In this document: positions 43,709 through 52,276 of the stretch, one piece after another
Layout: each line of letters begins with the position of its first letter
Numbering within the stretch: position 1 is the first letter of the stretch
Assembly (NCBI GenBank): GCA_943788425.1
Contig: CALSQF010000003.1
Span: 1 to 64,000 of the forward strand
Source of the DNA: an uncultured Planktomarina sp.
GTDB lineage: Bacteria; Pseudomonadota; Alphaproteobacteria; Rhodobacterales; Rhodobacteraceae
Direction: 5' to 3'
Length of the DNA: 64,000 nt
Program-made: the position numbers and the translations under genes
The notes under the pieces: model-generated
The model's input: only the letters and a program-made list of their open reading frames with translations
What the model was told of the DNA's origin: nothing
The model's database searches: none

Positions 43709-45178
43709 ATGACACAGGTCGCAGCAATCATCGGTGGCGGGGTTATCGGCGGCGGATGGGCCGCGCGCTTTTTGCTCAATGGATGGGACGTGCGTGTCTT
43801 TGATCCCGACCCTGAAGCGGAGCGCAAAATCGGCGAGGTGCTGGCCAATGCACGCCGTTCTTTGCCAGGGCTGTATGAGGCGCCCATGCCCGCAGAAGGG
43901 CGCTTGAGCTTTCATTCGGAGATCTCTGACGCGGTGACTGGAGCCTCCTGGATCCAAGAAAGTGTGCCCGAGCAACTGACTGTGAAGCAAAAGGTCTATC
44001 GCATAATTCAAACTCATTGTGATCCTGCGGCGGTTTTGGGCTCTTCAACCTCCGGCTTTAAGCCGTCTGAGCTGCAACAGGCTGCGCTGCGCCCGGCGCA
44101 AATCATGGTGTGCCATCCTTTTAACCCCGTCTATCTTTTGCCGCTGATTGAGGTGGTGCCGACAGAGCAAAGTGACCTTGCGATTGTCGCGCGTGCGGAG
44201 AATATTTTGCGCCAGATGGGAATGTATCCTCTGCGCGTGCGCAAGGAGATTGATGCTCATATTGCAGATCGTTTCTTGGAGGCGGTCTGGCGCGAGGCTC
44301 TTTGGCTGATCAAAGATGGCGTTGCCACCACCGAAGAGATTGATAATGCCATCCGCTATGGCTTTGGCATTCGCTGGGCGCAAATGGGATTATTTGAAAC
44401 CTATCGCGTGGCAGGCGGGGAAGCGGGCATGCGACATTTCATGGCGCAATTTGGCCCAGCTCTGAAATGGCCATGGACAAAATTGATGGATGTGCCAGAG
44501 TTTACGGATGACTTGGTGGATATGATTTCTGACCAGTCAGATGCGCAATCGGGCATGCATTCTATCCGCGAGCTTGAGCGAATCCGGGACAACAATCTGG
44601 TGGGTATGATGCGCGCCTTGAAGGCGCAAGACTGGGGCGCTGGAGCGTTGCTCAAGAACCAAGATCAGCAACTCAGCGCACAAGCGGGCATGGTGCGGCA
44701 TGCGGCGGATTTGCACGCGGGCGGTTTGACTGAAACTCTGCGCCGTGCGGTCCCTTTGGATTGGACCGATTACAACGGCCACATGAATGAAGCGCGCTAT
44801 TTGCAGGCCTTTGGCGACGCCACCGATCGATTTATGGAGATCGTTGGCTGTGATGCGGCCTATATTACCGCAGGTGGCAGTTATTTCACTGCCGAGACCC
44901 ATATCCGGCATATTGACGAAGTACATGCGGGCAAAGTGATCCGGGTTGAGACCTATTGTGCCGAAGGGGCGGGCAAGAAAATGCATCTCTTCCATCAGAT
45001 GTTTGAGGGGGACCGGCTGTTGGCCACGGGTGAGCATATGCTGATCCATGTGTCGCTTAAAACCCGCAAAGCCAGCGAACCCGCAGCGCAGGTTGCGGAA
45101 AACTTACAGCGTATTGCCACGGCCCATTGTGCGCTTGAACGGCCCGAAGGCTTGGGGCGCAGTGTGGGGCGCAAATGA
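43709..45178 (+). CDS. L-carnitine dehydrogenase fused to betainyl-CoA thioesterase
   Basis: A 489-residue two-enzyme fusion. Residues 1-310 are a 3-hydroxyacyl-CoA-dehydrogenase-type carnitine 3-dehydrogenase: GGGVIGGGWAARFLLNGWDVRVFDPD for NAD, the CHPFNPVYLLPLIEVV catalytic His, and the WPWTKLMDVP segment. Residues about 345-480 are a hot-dog thioesterase with DWTDYNGHMNEARYLQAFGDATD. The fusion is documented in several proteobacteria: carnitine is oxidised to 3-dehydrocarnitine, BKACE makes betainyl-CoA, and the thioesterase frees glycine betaine. It starts 38 bases after the BKACE stop and overlaps the SDR by four. Confidence 0.93.
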   Translation: MTQVAAIIGGGVIGGGWAARFLLNGWDVRVFDPDPEAERKIGEVLANARRSLPGLYEAPMPAEGRLSFHSEISDAVTGASWIQESVPEQLTVKQKVYRIIQTHCDPAAVLGSSTSGFKPSELQQAALRPAQIMVCHPFNPVYLLPLIEVVPTEQSDLAIVARAENILRQMGMYPLRVRKEIDAHIADRFLEAVWREALWLIKDGVATTEEIDNAIRYGFGIRWAQMGLFETYRVAGGEAGMRHFMAQFGPALKWPWTKLMDVPEFTDDLVDMISDQSDAQSGMHSIRELERIRDNNLVGMMRALKAQDWGAGALLKNQDQQLSAQAGMVRHAADLHAGGLTETLRRAVPLDWTDYNGHMNEARYLQAFGDATDRFMEIVGCDAAYITAGGSYFTAETHIRHIDEVHAGKVIRVETYCAEGAGKKMHLFHQMFEGDRLLATGEHMLIHVSLKTRKASEPAAQVAENLQRIATAHCALERPEGLGRSVGRK

Positions 45179-45930
45179 ACGGGGTTTTGATTACGGCCGG
45201 GGGCAATGGCATTGGCTGGGCAATGGGGCAAGCCTTTGCGGCTGCGGGCTTTCGGGTCTGGGTGACGGATGTGGAGGCTGCCAGTTTGGACGCTTGCCCG
45301 GTGGAGTGGCAAAAAAGCTTGGTTGATGCCAGCGATGAAACGCAGGTCGCCGATCTGTTTGCGGAGATTCACAAGACTTGGGGCCGGCTTGAGGCGATAT
45401 GCGCCAATGCGGGGATTGCTGGGCCGACGGCGGCCGTTGAAGAGATTGATCTATCTGCCTGGCAGCGCTGCGTATCGGTCAACTTGGAAGGCGCTTTTCT
45501 TTCGGCAAAATATGGTGGGCCTATGCTCAAGTCGGCGCGTGGTGCGATGGTGTTGACCTCCTCTACCGCTGGAATTTATGGCTACCCCAATCGGGCGCCC
45601 TACGCGGCGGCGAAATGGGGTATCATCGGATTGATGAAGACCCTGGCAATGGAATGGGGGCCTGAGGGCGTGCGCTCCAATGCGATTTGTCCCGGTGCAG
45701 TTGAAGGGCCGCGGATGCAAGGGGTAATGGAGCGTGAGGCGGCCGCTAAAGGCACGGACGTGCAGCGCATCTATGACGGCTATGCCTCTGGAACTTCGAT
45801 GCGCAGTCTAGTCACCGCGGAAGATATTGCCAATATGGCTGTGTTCCTATGCAGCACTGGAGCGCGTTTGGTGTCAGGGCAGGTCATCGCTGTGGATGGG
45901 CACACGGAAAATCCAGATCCAAAGGTTTAA
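45175..45930 (+). CDS. SDR family oxidoreductase in carnitine operon
   Basis: Classical SDR of 251 residues: glycine loop TAGGNGIG (residues 7-14), acidic Asp after the second strand (VTDVEA) favouring NAD, NAGIAG, TSSTAG catalytic serine, and YAAAKWG for Tyr-x3-Lys. It overlaps the fusion gene stop by four bases (ATGA), so it belongs to the carnitine operon. It could serve D-carnitine, 3-hydroxybutyrate-type or acetoacetate-derived products; the substrate is not set by sequence. It ends convergent with the XRE gene with a four-base overlap of stops. Confidence 0.9.
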   Translation: MNGVLITAGGNGIGWAMGQAFAAAGFRVWVTDVEAASLDACPVEWQKSLVDASDETQVADLFAEIHKTWGRLEAICANAGIAGPTAAVEEIDLSAWQRCVSVNLEGAFLSAKYGGPMLKSARGAMVLTSSTAGIYGYPNRAPYAAAKWGIIGLMKTLAMEWGPEGVRSNAICPGAVEGPRMQGVMEREAAAKGTDVQRIYDGYASGTSMRSLVTAEDIANMAVFLCSTGARLVSGQVIAVDGHTENPDPKV

Positions 45931-46796
45931 TCTGCGGTGGCGTCCAGCTCTTGTAACAGAGCGTCTATGATCGCCGGCAAGTCACGGGTGCCAATTTCTG
46001 CGGCGCGGATGAGGCCATCAAAATGTTGGCTCAGGGCTTGAATGCGATCAGGTACGCGAAAGACCATATATTTTTGCCCAAGGTAGATCACAGCCCGTAA
46101 AGGGCCGAAGATGGTAATGGGTGATGAGTAAATTTTTCGAGCGTCAAATAAACAGATCCGCATCACGGGGTAAAGTTGCTCTGTGAGGCGGGCCAGATGT
46201 TTGAGCTGTTCAATGCGAATTTGCTTTGGGCAGCCCCTATAATAGCCTTCGGCACGCGCGAAGCCCTGCAGTTCGTGCAGGGGCAGAGCAATTTCATAAT
46301 CAGATTGAGCCTGCCGCATCCAATTGAGCCGATCTTCAGCGGAGGCAATTGCAAGATCTATGGTGTGTCCAAGGCTCGGTGCATATTCCCATTCAAGCAT
46401 TGGGCGAATTTTAACCATATCAGGCAACCCTGCGGGAACATGGCGTATTTTATATCCTGCAGCCTCCTGATGCCATGCAAAAAGTTGTGCGTCGATCAGC
46501 GCGCGCGGGGCATCGACCATGGTTATGGCCTGCGCCAAAATGTGTTCGAGGGTGCCCGGTTTATCAGACAGACCCAGGAGCCAATCGGCAGAAACACCAA
46601 GGCTTTGCGCGCATTGCGCCACCAATTGCCCGTTGGGCAGGCGCGCCGATGTGCCCGCTAGAGTCTGCGACAGGGTTGAGCGGTCCGCTCCAGTTTTGCG
46701 CGCCAGGCTTGACTGCGTATCACCGCTAGAGGCCATGGCCTGTTGCAGTCGATTGCGAAAGAGATCAGAGCGGGCACGCTTGTCCATATTCATCAC
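45927..46796 (-). CDS. XRE-family HTH regulator
   Basis: A 289-residue regulator with an N-terminal XRE helix-turn-helix (about residues 12-75: SSLARKTGADRSTLSQTLAG, then SADWLLGLSDKPG) and a longer C-terminal region (about 100-280) of unknown fold that presumably senses a ligand. It is divergent from the fatty acid desaturase with an 86-base gap holding the dyad TAACTTA-N7-TAAGTTA. Control of the desaturase is likely. The C-terminal part does not match a domain I can name. Confidence 0.85.
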   Translation of the reverse strand: MMNMDKRARSDLFRNRLQQAMASSGDTQSSLARKTGADRSTLSQTLAGTSARLPNGQLVAQCAQSLGVSADWLLGLSDKPGTLEHILAQAITMVDAPRALIDAQLFAWHQEAAGYKIRHVPAGLPDMVKIRPMLEWEYAPSLGHTIDLAIASAEDRLNWMRQAQSDYEIALPLHELQGFARAEGYYRGCPKQIRIEQLKHLARLTEQLYPVMRICLFDARKIYSSPITIFGPLRAVIYLGQKYMVFRVPDRIQALSQHFDGLIRAAEIGTRDLPAIIDALLQELDATAD

Positions 46797-46812
46797 ATTT
46801 GGTTATTTTAAT

Positions 46813-46833
46813 TAACTTACATGATTTAAGTTA
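46813..46833. promoter_or_regulatory. Inverted repeat TAACTTA-N7-TAAGTTA
   Basis: Perfect seven-base arms in the short AT-rich gap between the XRE gene and the desaturase. Likely operator of the XRE regulator; it would also overlap the regulator's own promoter, 17 bases from its start. Confidence 0.6.
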
Positions 46834-46882
46834 CATAATTCTCTTAATTCCACAACGGCGCAAAAGGATTTACCCTGCGCCT

Positions 46883-47794
46883 ATGGCAGATATTAAGCGC
46901 CCGTCTTTGATCACCGAGTGGCCGACATTTGCGACCCTTATGGGTTGCTATGGCGGATGGATTGTTTTGCTCTTTGGTCCGCTTTGGCTGTCTGTGCCGG
47001 GTCTTGCGGTGATTATCGCGCTGCAATCTTCGCTGCAACATGAAATCATTCATGGACACCCAACGAAGCATCCATGGCTGAATGCGGCTTTGGTGTTCGC
47101 CTCGCTCAATCTTTTGATCCCTTATGGCCGGTTTCGCGACACCCATTTGGCCCATCACTCAGACGAACGGTTGACTGATCCATATGATGATCCAGAGAGC
47201 AATTATCTAGATCCTGCCATTTGGCTTGGCCTTCCGACTTGGCTGCAACGCCTGCATGTGTTCAACACGACCCTCGCGGGCCGCCTGCTGATCGGCGTTC
47301 TAATTTCGCAATATTGTTTCATGCGCAGTGATTTTCGTGAAATATGCGCTGGGCGTAGGGAGGTGCTCCGAGATTGGCTCATGCATATTCCGGCCGCGGC
47401 TTTGGTGATTTGGATCGTCATGGCGACCAGCTACCCGCTTTGGGCCTATTTTTTCGCGGCCTACGCCGGGCTTGCGCTTGTCAAGATCCGTACATTTGCC
47501 GAGCACCGCGCCCATGAAGACGTGCAGGCACGCACCGTTGTTATTGAAGACCGCGGATTTTTCGCGTTTTTGTTTTTGAACAATAACTTCCATTTGGTAC
47601 ACCATATGTATCCGCATATTTCATGGTACGCTTTGCCCGGCGTCTATCGCGCTCAAAAAGCGAAATTCATGCAGCGCAACCAAGGGTATATTTACAATAG
47701 CTATTGCCAACTTTTCGCGCGTTATTTCTTGAAGTGCAAAGAACCTGTACCCCATCCGCTCTGGCCTCATACCGAGGGATCGCCTAAGTCTTGA
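46883..47794 (+). CDS. Membrane fatty acid desaturase family protein
   Basis: A di-iron membrane desaturase of 303 residues. All three histidine boxes are present: HEIIHGH (near residue 54), HLAHHSDE (near 90) and NNFHLVHHMYPH (near 230), separated by paired hydrophobic helices. The ATG at 46883 is chosen since the longer in-frame stretch back to 46799 crosses the operator dyad. The family includes acyl-lipid desaturases and related hydroxylases. The substrate is likely a membrane acyl or alkyl chain. Overlap with the divergent XRE promoter suggests it is that regulator's target. Confidence 0.88.
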   Translation: MADIKRPSLITEWPTFATLMGCYGGWIVLLFGPLWLSVPGLAVIIALQSSLQHEIIHGHPTKHPWLNAALVFASLNLLIPYGRFRDTHLAHHSDERLTDPYDDPESNYLDPAIWLGLPTWLQRLHVFNTTLAGRLLIGVLISQYCFMRSDFREICAGRREVLRDWLMHIPAAALVIWIVMATSYPLWAYFFAAYAGLALVKIRTFAEHRAHEDVQARTVVIEDRGFFAFLFLNNNFHLVHHMYPHISWYALPGVYRAQKAKFMQRNQGYIYNSYCQLFARYFLKCKEPVPHPLWPHTEGSPKS

Positions 47795-47797
47795 TCC

Positions 47798-48697
47798 ATG
47801 TTATGGATTCCCATCACCCTTTTGGCGGCTACAGCGCAAACCTTGCGTTTCATGTTTCAAAAGAGATTGCGCATTGCCACGCTGTCAACGGGCGGCGCCA
47901 CTTTTGCGCGCTTTTTATATGCCGCGCCTCTGATTGCTCTGGTGGCAATTGGCTATACGGCGGCGCGTGGGTACGGCATGCCTGTGATGGATTGGCAATT
48001 TTGGGCCTTCTCGGCAGCGGGGGGATTTTGCCAAATCTGCGCCACAATGTGCGTGGTGGCCCTGTTTCAGCAGCGCAATTTCACCATCGGCATTACGTTC
48101 AAGAAAGTTGAAGTTTTGCTGGCTGCCGGATTCGGCCTTTTGTTTCTGGGTGAGGGCGTGAGCCTGCCGGCGCTTGGGGCGATCTCACTTGGTGTTTTGG
48201 GAGTTATCATCATTTCGGACACGCCGCAAAAGGCTGGATCCGAGGGGCCGCGCTTTTTCAATAAAGCCACTGCATTGGGACTGTCCTGTGCTGTTCTGTT
48301 TGGCGCATGCGCCGTCTTTTATCGTGGTGCAACCTTGCATATTTTCGCCGCCGATGTCTTCTCTCGCGCCAGCGTCACCCTCATGGTGGCAATCTCAATG
48401 CAATTTTTAGGCATGGCTGTTTATTTAAGTTGGCGCGAACCGGGGCAAATCACTGAGGTAATCCGCGCTTGGCGCGTGGCCATTTGGGTTGGATTGCTGT
48501 CTTTGCTGGGCTCTTTGGCCTGGTTCACTGCATTCACCTTGCAAAATGCGGCCTATGTCAAAGCGCTGGGCCAGGTAGAAATCTTGGCGTCTTTCGCCAT
48601 ATCGGTCTTTGTCTTTGGCGAAAAAATGCGCCTGAGCGAGGCTGTGGGCATCGTCTTACTGTCCGCATCAATGGCGCTACTGATACTGTTGCTCTGA
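47798..48697 (+). CDS. EamA/DMT family transporter
   Basis: A 299-residue membrane protein with ten hydrophobic segments in two EamA halves (about 1-135 and 155-295). FKKVEVLLAAGFGLLFLGEGVSLPALGAISLGVLGVIII and ALGQVEILASFAISVFVFGEKM are the matching end segments of the halves. It begins three bases after the desaturase stop, so the two are probably cotranscribed. Substrate unknown. It runs 21 bases past the Nudix stop on the other strand. Confidence 0.88.
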   Translation: MLWIPITLLAATAQTLRFMFQKRLRIATLSTGGATFARFLYAAPLIALVAIGYTAARGYGMPVMDWQFWAFSAAGGFCQICATMCVVALFQQRNFTIGITFKKVEVLLAAGFGLLFLGEGVSLPALGAISLGVLGVIIISDTPQKAGSEGPRFFNKATALGLSCAVLFGACAVFYRGATLHIFAADVFSRASVTLMVAISMQFLGMAVYLSWREPGQITEVIRAWRVAIWVGLLSLLGSLAWFTAFTLQNAAYVKALGQVEILASFAISVFVFGEKMRLSEAVGIVLLSASMALLILLL

Positions 48698-49363
48698 GCC
48701 GTGGAGACGCAGAAATAGGCTTTCTTCATCTTGGTTTTTGAAAAACGGCACTGAGGCGGGTGGACCGATTTCGCGCAACGCGGCCAATTCTCCCAGTACG
48801 ATTGAGGTTATGAAAGGCAAATTTAAGGTGCGCGCCTCATCCAGCGGCACCCATTGCAAATGGGATAGCTCATCTGATGCGCCAGAAAAATCGTCTAAGT
48901 CTCCAGCCAGTTGATCCGCATCCACCAAAAAGAACCGCGCATCAAATCGGCGGGGCGGACCGGGCGGTGTGATGGCGCGGAAAAAGAAATACATCCCCTC
49001 AGCCGAGGGACGAAAGCCCGCCTGAGCAAAGTCGCTCCAATCTTCGGGAGCATCACGCCAAGGCTCGGGCGCGCCAAGGATCAACCCGGTTTCCTCCCAC
49101 AATTCACGAATGGCAGCTACGGCGAGGGTCTCGGGTGAGGGGCCGGAGTTATCTTGCAGTAGCCGCGCATGGCAGCTCTGCACCAAAGGTTTGGCCAGAG
49201 GTATGACGTTATCCTCCGCATCGACTGCGCCGCCTGGAAAGACGAATTTATTTGGCATAAATGCCGCTTTCGATCCGCGCTGCCCCATGAGCACTTGCGG
49301 TGAGGTGCTCACGTTGCGCACTGTAATTATGGTCGCGGCGGAGCGAATAGGTGTCTGTGTCAT
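48677..49363 (-). CDS. Nudix hydrolase
   Basis: A 228-residue Nudix protein. The Nudix box is spread over GGAVDAEDN (near residue 44) and AAIRELWEETGLILG (near 84-98), with REx2EE intact. The insert between glycine and REx2EE is long, as in NUDT19/NudL-like proteins that act on CoA derivatives. The exact substrate is unproven. It is followed downstream by the convergent EamA gene and preceded by the DUF983 gene. Confidence 0.9.
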   Translation of the reverse strand: MTQTPIRSAATIITVRNVSTSPQVLMGQRGSKAAFMPNKFVFPGGAVDAEDNVIPLAKPLVQSCHARLLQDNSGPSPETLAVAAIRELWEETGLILGAPEPWRDAPEDWSDFAQAGFRPSAEGMYFFFRAITPPGPPRRFDARFFLVDADQLAGDLDDFSGASDELSHLQWVPLDEARTLNLPFITSIVLGELAALREIGPPASVPFFKNQDEESLFLRLHGSEQQYQ

Positions 49364-49372
49364 ATACCCAAC

Positions 49373-49768
49373 CTAGCGGGTTTTGAGCACATTGCCAGAG
49401 GCGTCCGTCCCGAAACCATTTAGTTTGCGCGCCCATTGAAAGGCAACGACCCCGCCTTTGATGCGTGGAAGTAGATAGAGGCAAAGGACTACGGAACCGG
49501 CACCGAAGCCCGATGCCATGATCCATGGCTCGGGTCGAAACTGGACAAATACCACATGCAACAAGGGTGCAAGGATATGGCCAACGATTAATATCGTGAG
49601 ATAGGCCGGACCGTCATCGGCACGATGATGATGCAGCTCTTGGCCGCAGCTGCCGCAGCGGTCATGTACCTTGAGATATTTGTGGAGCAGTGCCCCTTTG
49701 CCGCATCGCGGGCAGCAACGGCGCCATCCGCGCAAAACGGCGGCTTTGAGGGGACGATTTATCGACAT
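49373..49768 (-). CDS. DUF983 family protein with zinc ribbon
   Basis: A 131-residue protein: an N-terminal four-cysteine ribbon (CPRCGKGALLHKYLKVHDRCGSCG, residues 19-42) followed by two membrane helices (about 58-75 and 86-105). This is the DUF983 layout, widespread in alphaproteobacteria and often beside cytochrome oxidase or Nudix genes. Function unknown. Nine bases separate it from the Nudix gene, so they are cotranscribed. Confidence 0.92.
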   Translation of the reverse strand: MSINRPLKAAVLRGWRRCCPRCGKGALLHKYLKVHDRCGSCGQELHHHRADDGPAYLTILIVGHILAPLLHVVFVQFRPEPWIMASGFGAGSVVLCLYLLPRIKGGVVAFQWARKLNGFGTDASGNVLKTR

Positions 49769-49946
49769 TACAAACTCCTGTATATGCTGCCGTTATCAAG
49801 CGCCGCGCGCGCGATGACACTGGGGCAAACTGCCACAATAATTTTTGATATTTAGCGACGGAAAATGATTACTGCTGCGTTTTACCTATACCAAGCGCAA
49901 AAACCTGCGCGGTGCATATGAAAATAAGAAACTAAGGAAAATGATA

Positions 49947-50405
49947 ATGAAAAAAATCGCAATTTTCGCATTGGCTGCAACTTCAATTTTGGCGAGCGCA
50001 CCCGTGATGGCCCGTGACCATGGTGGTTCTCGCCCTGATTTTTCTAAATTGGACGCCAATGGGGATGGGCAAATCACGCAGGCGGAAGTGAAGGCTTTTG
50101 GCGCAACGCAATTTACTGAGGCTGATACAGATGGCGATGGTAGCCTGACGCTTGAAGAGCTGACCGCCCGGGCAAAGGCCGACCGGGCGAAGAAAATGGG
50201 CAAACGGGCCAAGCGGATGCTCAAGCGTCTGGACAGCGATGGCAATGGCACTATTGAGCTGGCCGAGATGGAGCAAATGAAACTTGGGCAAAGGATGTTC
50301 GATCGCATGGATGAAAACGAAGATGGGGTTATTTCCCAAGAAGAGTTTGACGCCATGAGAGGCAAGCGTGATCGCAAAGCAAAGCGCCAGTCAAGCGATG
50401 AGTGA
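49947..50405 (+). CDS. Secreted EF-hand calcium-binding protein
   Basis: A 152-residue periplasmic protein with a signal peptide (cleavage after PVMA, about residue 21) and four EF-hand loops: DANGDGQITQAE, DTDGDGSLTLEE, DSDGNGTIELAE and DENEDGVISQEE. All have the acidic 1, 3, 5 and 12 positions. The ATG at 49947 lies ten bases after AAGGAA and is preferred to one at 49941. It precedes an ECF sigma factor gene by 73 bases on the same strand. A calcium buffer or stress sensor in the envelope is plausible. Confidence 0.9.
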   Translation: MKKIAIFALAATSILASAPVMARDHGGSRPDFSKLDANGDGQITQAEVKAFGATQFTEADTDGDGSLTLEELTARAKADRAKKMGKRAKRMLKRLDSDGNGTIELAEMEQMKLGQRMFDRMDENEDGVISQEEFDAMRGKRDRKAKRQSSDE

Positions 50406-50478
50406 TGCCTGTTTTTGGCTAGCCCGTTCAGCTGGGCTAGTCATTTACCGAAGCCGTAAAACCCCCTAATCAGGACAT

Positions 50479-51063
50479 ATGATGGCCCTTGATGCGAGCC
50501 AAAATCTTGAAGATGCAGAGCTCCTGGCGCGGTTTGCACAAGGCGACCGCGCTGCTGCACAAGTTTTGACAGCGCGTTTGGCGCCTGTTGTATATGCGCA
50601 GGCATTTCGGATGCTGGGAGACCGGGCGGAGGCGGAAGATATCACGCAGGACAGCCTGCTGCGCCTGTGGCACGCGGCACCGGATTGGCAAGCCGGGCAG
50701 GCCAAAGTGACCACATGGCTCTATCGCGTGACCTCCAACCTGTGTATTGACAAAATGCGCAAGAGCAATCGCCAGTCAAGCGATGCGGTCCCGGAAATGC
50801 CAGATGATGGTCCGGACATGGAGCGCCGTCTTCAAGATAGTGCGCGGGCGCAGGCGCTCCGGGCGGCGTTGAGCGATCTCCCCGATCGACAAAAACAGGC
50901 AATGGTCTTGCGCCATCTCGAGGGTCTGTCAAACCCTGATGTCGCACAGATCATGCAAATATCGGTTGAAGCGGTCGAGAGTTTGATGTCCCGCGGCAAG
51001 CGCAGCTTGGCAGATGCATTGGCACCGCAGAAAAAGGCGTTAGGATTGGAAGATGATGGATAA
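50479..51063 (+). CDS. ECF-type RNA polymerase sigma factor
   Basis: A 194-residue sigma-70 family protein with regions 2 (about 20-90: QAFRMLGDRAEAEDITQDSLLRLWHAAPDWQ, TWLYRVTSNLCIDKMRK) and 4 (about 125-180: LSDLPDRQKQAMVLRHLEGLSNPDVAQIMQISVEAVESLMSRGKRSLA). No region 3, so ECF class. It overlaps the next gene by 11 bases, as sigma/anti-sigma pairs often do. Two adjacent ATG codons, 50479 and 50482, are possible starts. Confidence 0.93.
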   Translation: MMALDASQNLEDAELLARFAQGDRAAAQVLTARLAPVVYAQAFRMLGDRAEAEDITQDSLLRLWHAAPDWQAGQAKVTTWLYRVTSNLCIDKMRKSNRQSSDAVPEMPDDGPDMERRLQDSARAQALRAALSDLPDRQKQAMVLRHLEGLSNPDVAQIMQISVEAVESLMSRGKRSLADALAPQKKALGLEDDG

Positions 51064-51436
51064 AGAATTCTCCCCCGCTCCGTTGAATGATAAAGATTTA
51101 GATGTGCTCTTTGCTGCGGCGCAGCGGGATGCGCCGCAGCTGGATCCTGAATTTCTGGCGCGGCTTCAGGCGCAGGCGGCTGCGGCCCTGCCAAAGTCTG
51201 AGGCGCCCCAGCCGTGGCGCCGTGCGGTATTTCGGTTTTTATCTCAGCTTGCCGCGCAATTTGGCGGCTGGCCAGCGGGGGCGGGCCTGGCCATGGCTGG
51301 AGCGGCGGGGGTGGTCATCGGTGTGAGCCCGCCCGATGCCGTGTTGGATATCACCAGCGCTTATTTCCAAACCGAAAGCCTGAGTGAGCTTTCCGGCATT
51401 GGGCTTGAGGCTGAGTTTATTTGGGAAGACAGCTAG
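51053..51436 (+). CDS. Putative membrane-anchored partner of the ECF sigma factor
   Basis: A 127-residue protein with a polar N-terminal part (about 1-55, KDLDVLFAAAQRDAPQLDPEFLARLQAQ), a hydrophobic segment (about 72-95, GWPAGAGLAMAGAAGVVIGV), and a short acidic periplasmic tail. No annotated anti-sigma domain is recognised, but the size, topology and overlap with the sigma gene are those of a single-pass anti-sigma factor. The next gene encodes a periplasmic sensor-like protein, as in CnrYXH-type systems. Confidence 0.75.
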   Translation: MMDKEFSPAPLNDKDLDVLFAAAQRDAPQLDPEFLARLQAQAAAALPKSEAPQPWRRAVFRFLSQLAAQFGGWPAGAGLAMAGAAGVVIGVSPPDAVLDITSAYFQTESLSELSGIGLEAEFIWEDS

Positions 51437-51445
51437 GGGACGATC

Positions 51446-51919
51446 ATGTCACACAGAATGTTGAAAATATGCCTGGTGGTTTCATTGGCGGCCAATTTGT
51501 TGGTGCTGGGCGCGGTGGGGGGCTTCTTTGGATCTGGGCGCCATAAGGACGTGCGCCTAGACAGCGTTTCTACCCGGCACGAGGCACGGGCGCGCGGACC
51601 AATGACCAGCCTAGGTCCTCTTGTGTGGGCCATGGAGCGTAACGATCGGCGTGATTTGGGCCGTATGATCCAAAAGGCCCAGGGACGAGACAGGCATATG
51701 GACCGGGAGCTGCGCGCGCAGGTAACGGCTGCTCTTGCTGATTTGTTGAGAAGCGAGCCCTTTGAGCGTGCGGCGGTTTTGGCGGTGTTGGACAATGAGG
51801 CGACGATGATCGATGAGCGGCGGGTCATCGCGCGGGAGGCTTTGCTTAATAAATTGGCCTCTATGACGCCCAAGGCCCGCGAGCAATTGGCGCAGGCTCT
51901 GCTCCAAGGGCGTAAATGA
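51446..51919 (+). CDS. Periplasmic heavy-metal sensor-like protein (CnrX/ZraP family)
   Basis: A 157-residue protein anchored by one N-terminal helix (about 7-28) with a helical periplasmic domain rich in Arg, Asp, Glu and Met. The layout follows the CpxP/ZraP/CnrX superfamily that bind metal or chaperone envelope proteins. Motifs such as MERNDRRDLGRMIQKAQGRDRHMDRELRAQVTAALADLL fit the helical hairpin. It starts ten bases after the putative anti-sigma stop. The set sigma, anti-sigma, sensor resembles cobalt/nickel-type or envelope-stress signalling, but the signal is not known. Confidence 0.8.
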   Translation: MSHRMLKICLVVSLAANLLVLGAVGGFFGSGRHKDVRLDSVSTRHEARARGPMTSLGPLVWAMERNDRRDLGRMIQKAQGRDRHMDRELRAQVTAALADLLRSEPFERAAVLAVLDNEATMIDERRVIAREALLNKLASMTPKAREQLAQALLQGRK

Positions 51920-51994
51920 GCGCCGTCGCGCCTCTTGCGCTGGGCCCAGGCGGCAGATTATGAAGAGAAATAGAGACTTAGAAATGGCACTGAT

Positions 51995-52276
51995 ATGACC
52001 CCGGACCTCGCGCAAACCTTAGCCGTACAAGCCCTGGCTTGGATGATCGGTGAAGATGATTTGCGAGAGATTTTTATGGGCGCATCTGGGGCCTCAGAAC
52101 ATGATTTGCGCGCAGGGGTCTCTGATCCCGTGTTTCTGGCTGCATTGCTTGATTTTATTTGCATGGATGATGCTTGGGTTACGCGGTTTTGCGATGATGC
52201 TGGCATTGCCAATTACATGGATCCTATGATGGCGCGACAGGCTTTGCCCGGCGCAGAACAGGTAAATTGGACCTGA
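51995..52276 (+). CDS. DUF3572 family protein
   Basis: A 93-residue soluble protein: AVQALAWMIGEDDLREIFMGASGASEHDLRAG at the start and DAWVTRFCDDAGI later identify DUF3572, conserved across alphaproteobacteria. Function unknown. Its stop overlaps the start of the HAD gene as TGATG, so the two are coupled. Confidence 0.92.
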   Translation: MTPDLAQTLAVQALAWMIGEDDLREIFMGASGASEHDLRAGVSDPVFLAALLDFICMDDAWVTRFCDDAGIANYMDPMMARQALPGAEQVNWT

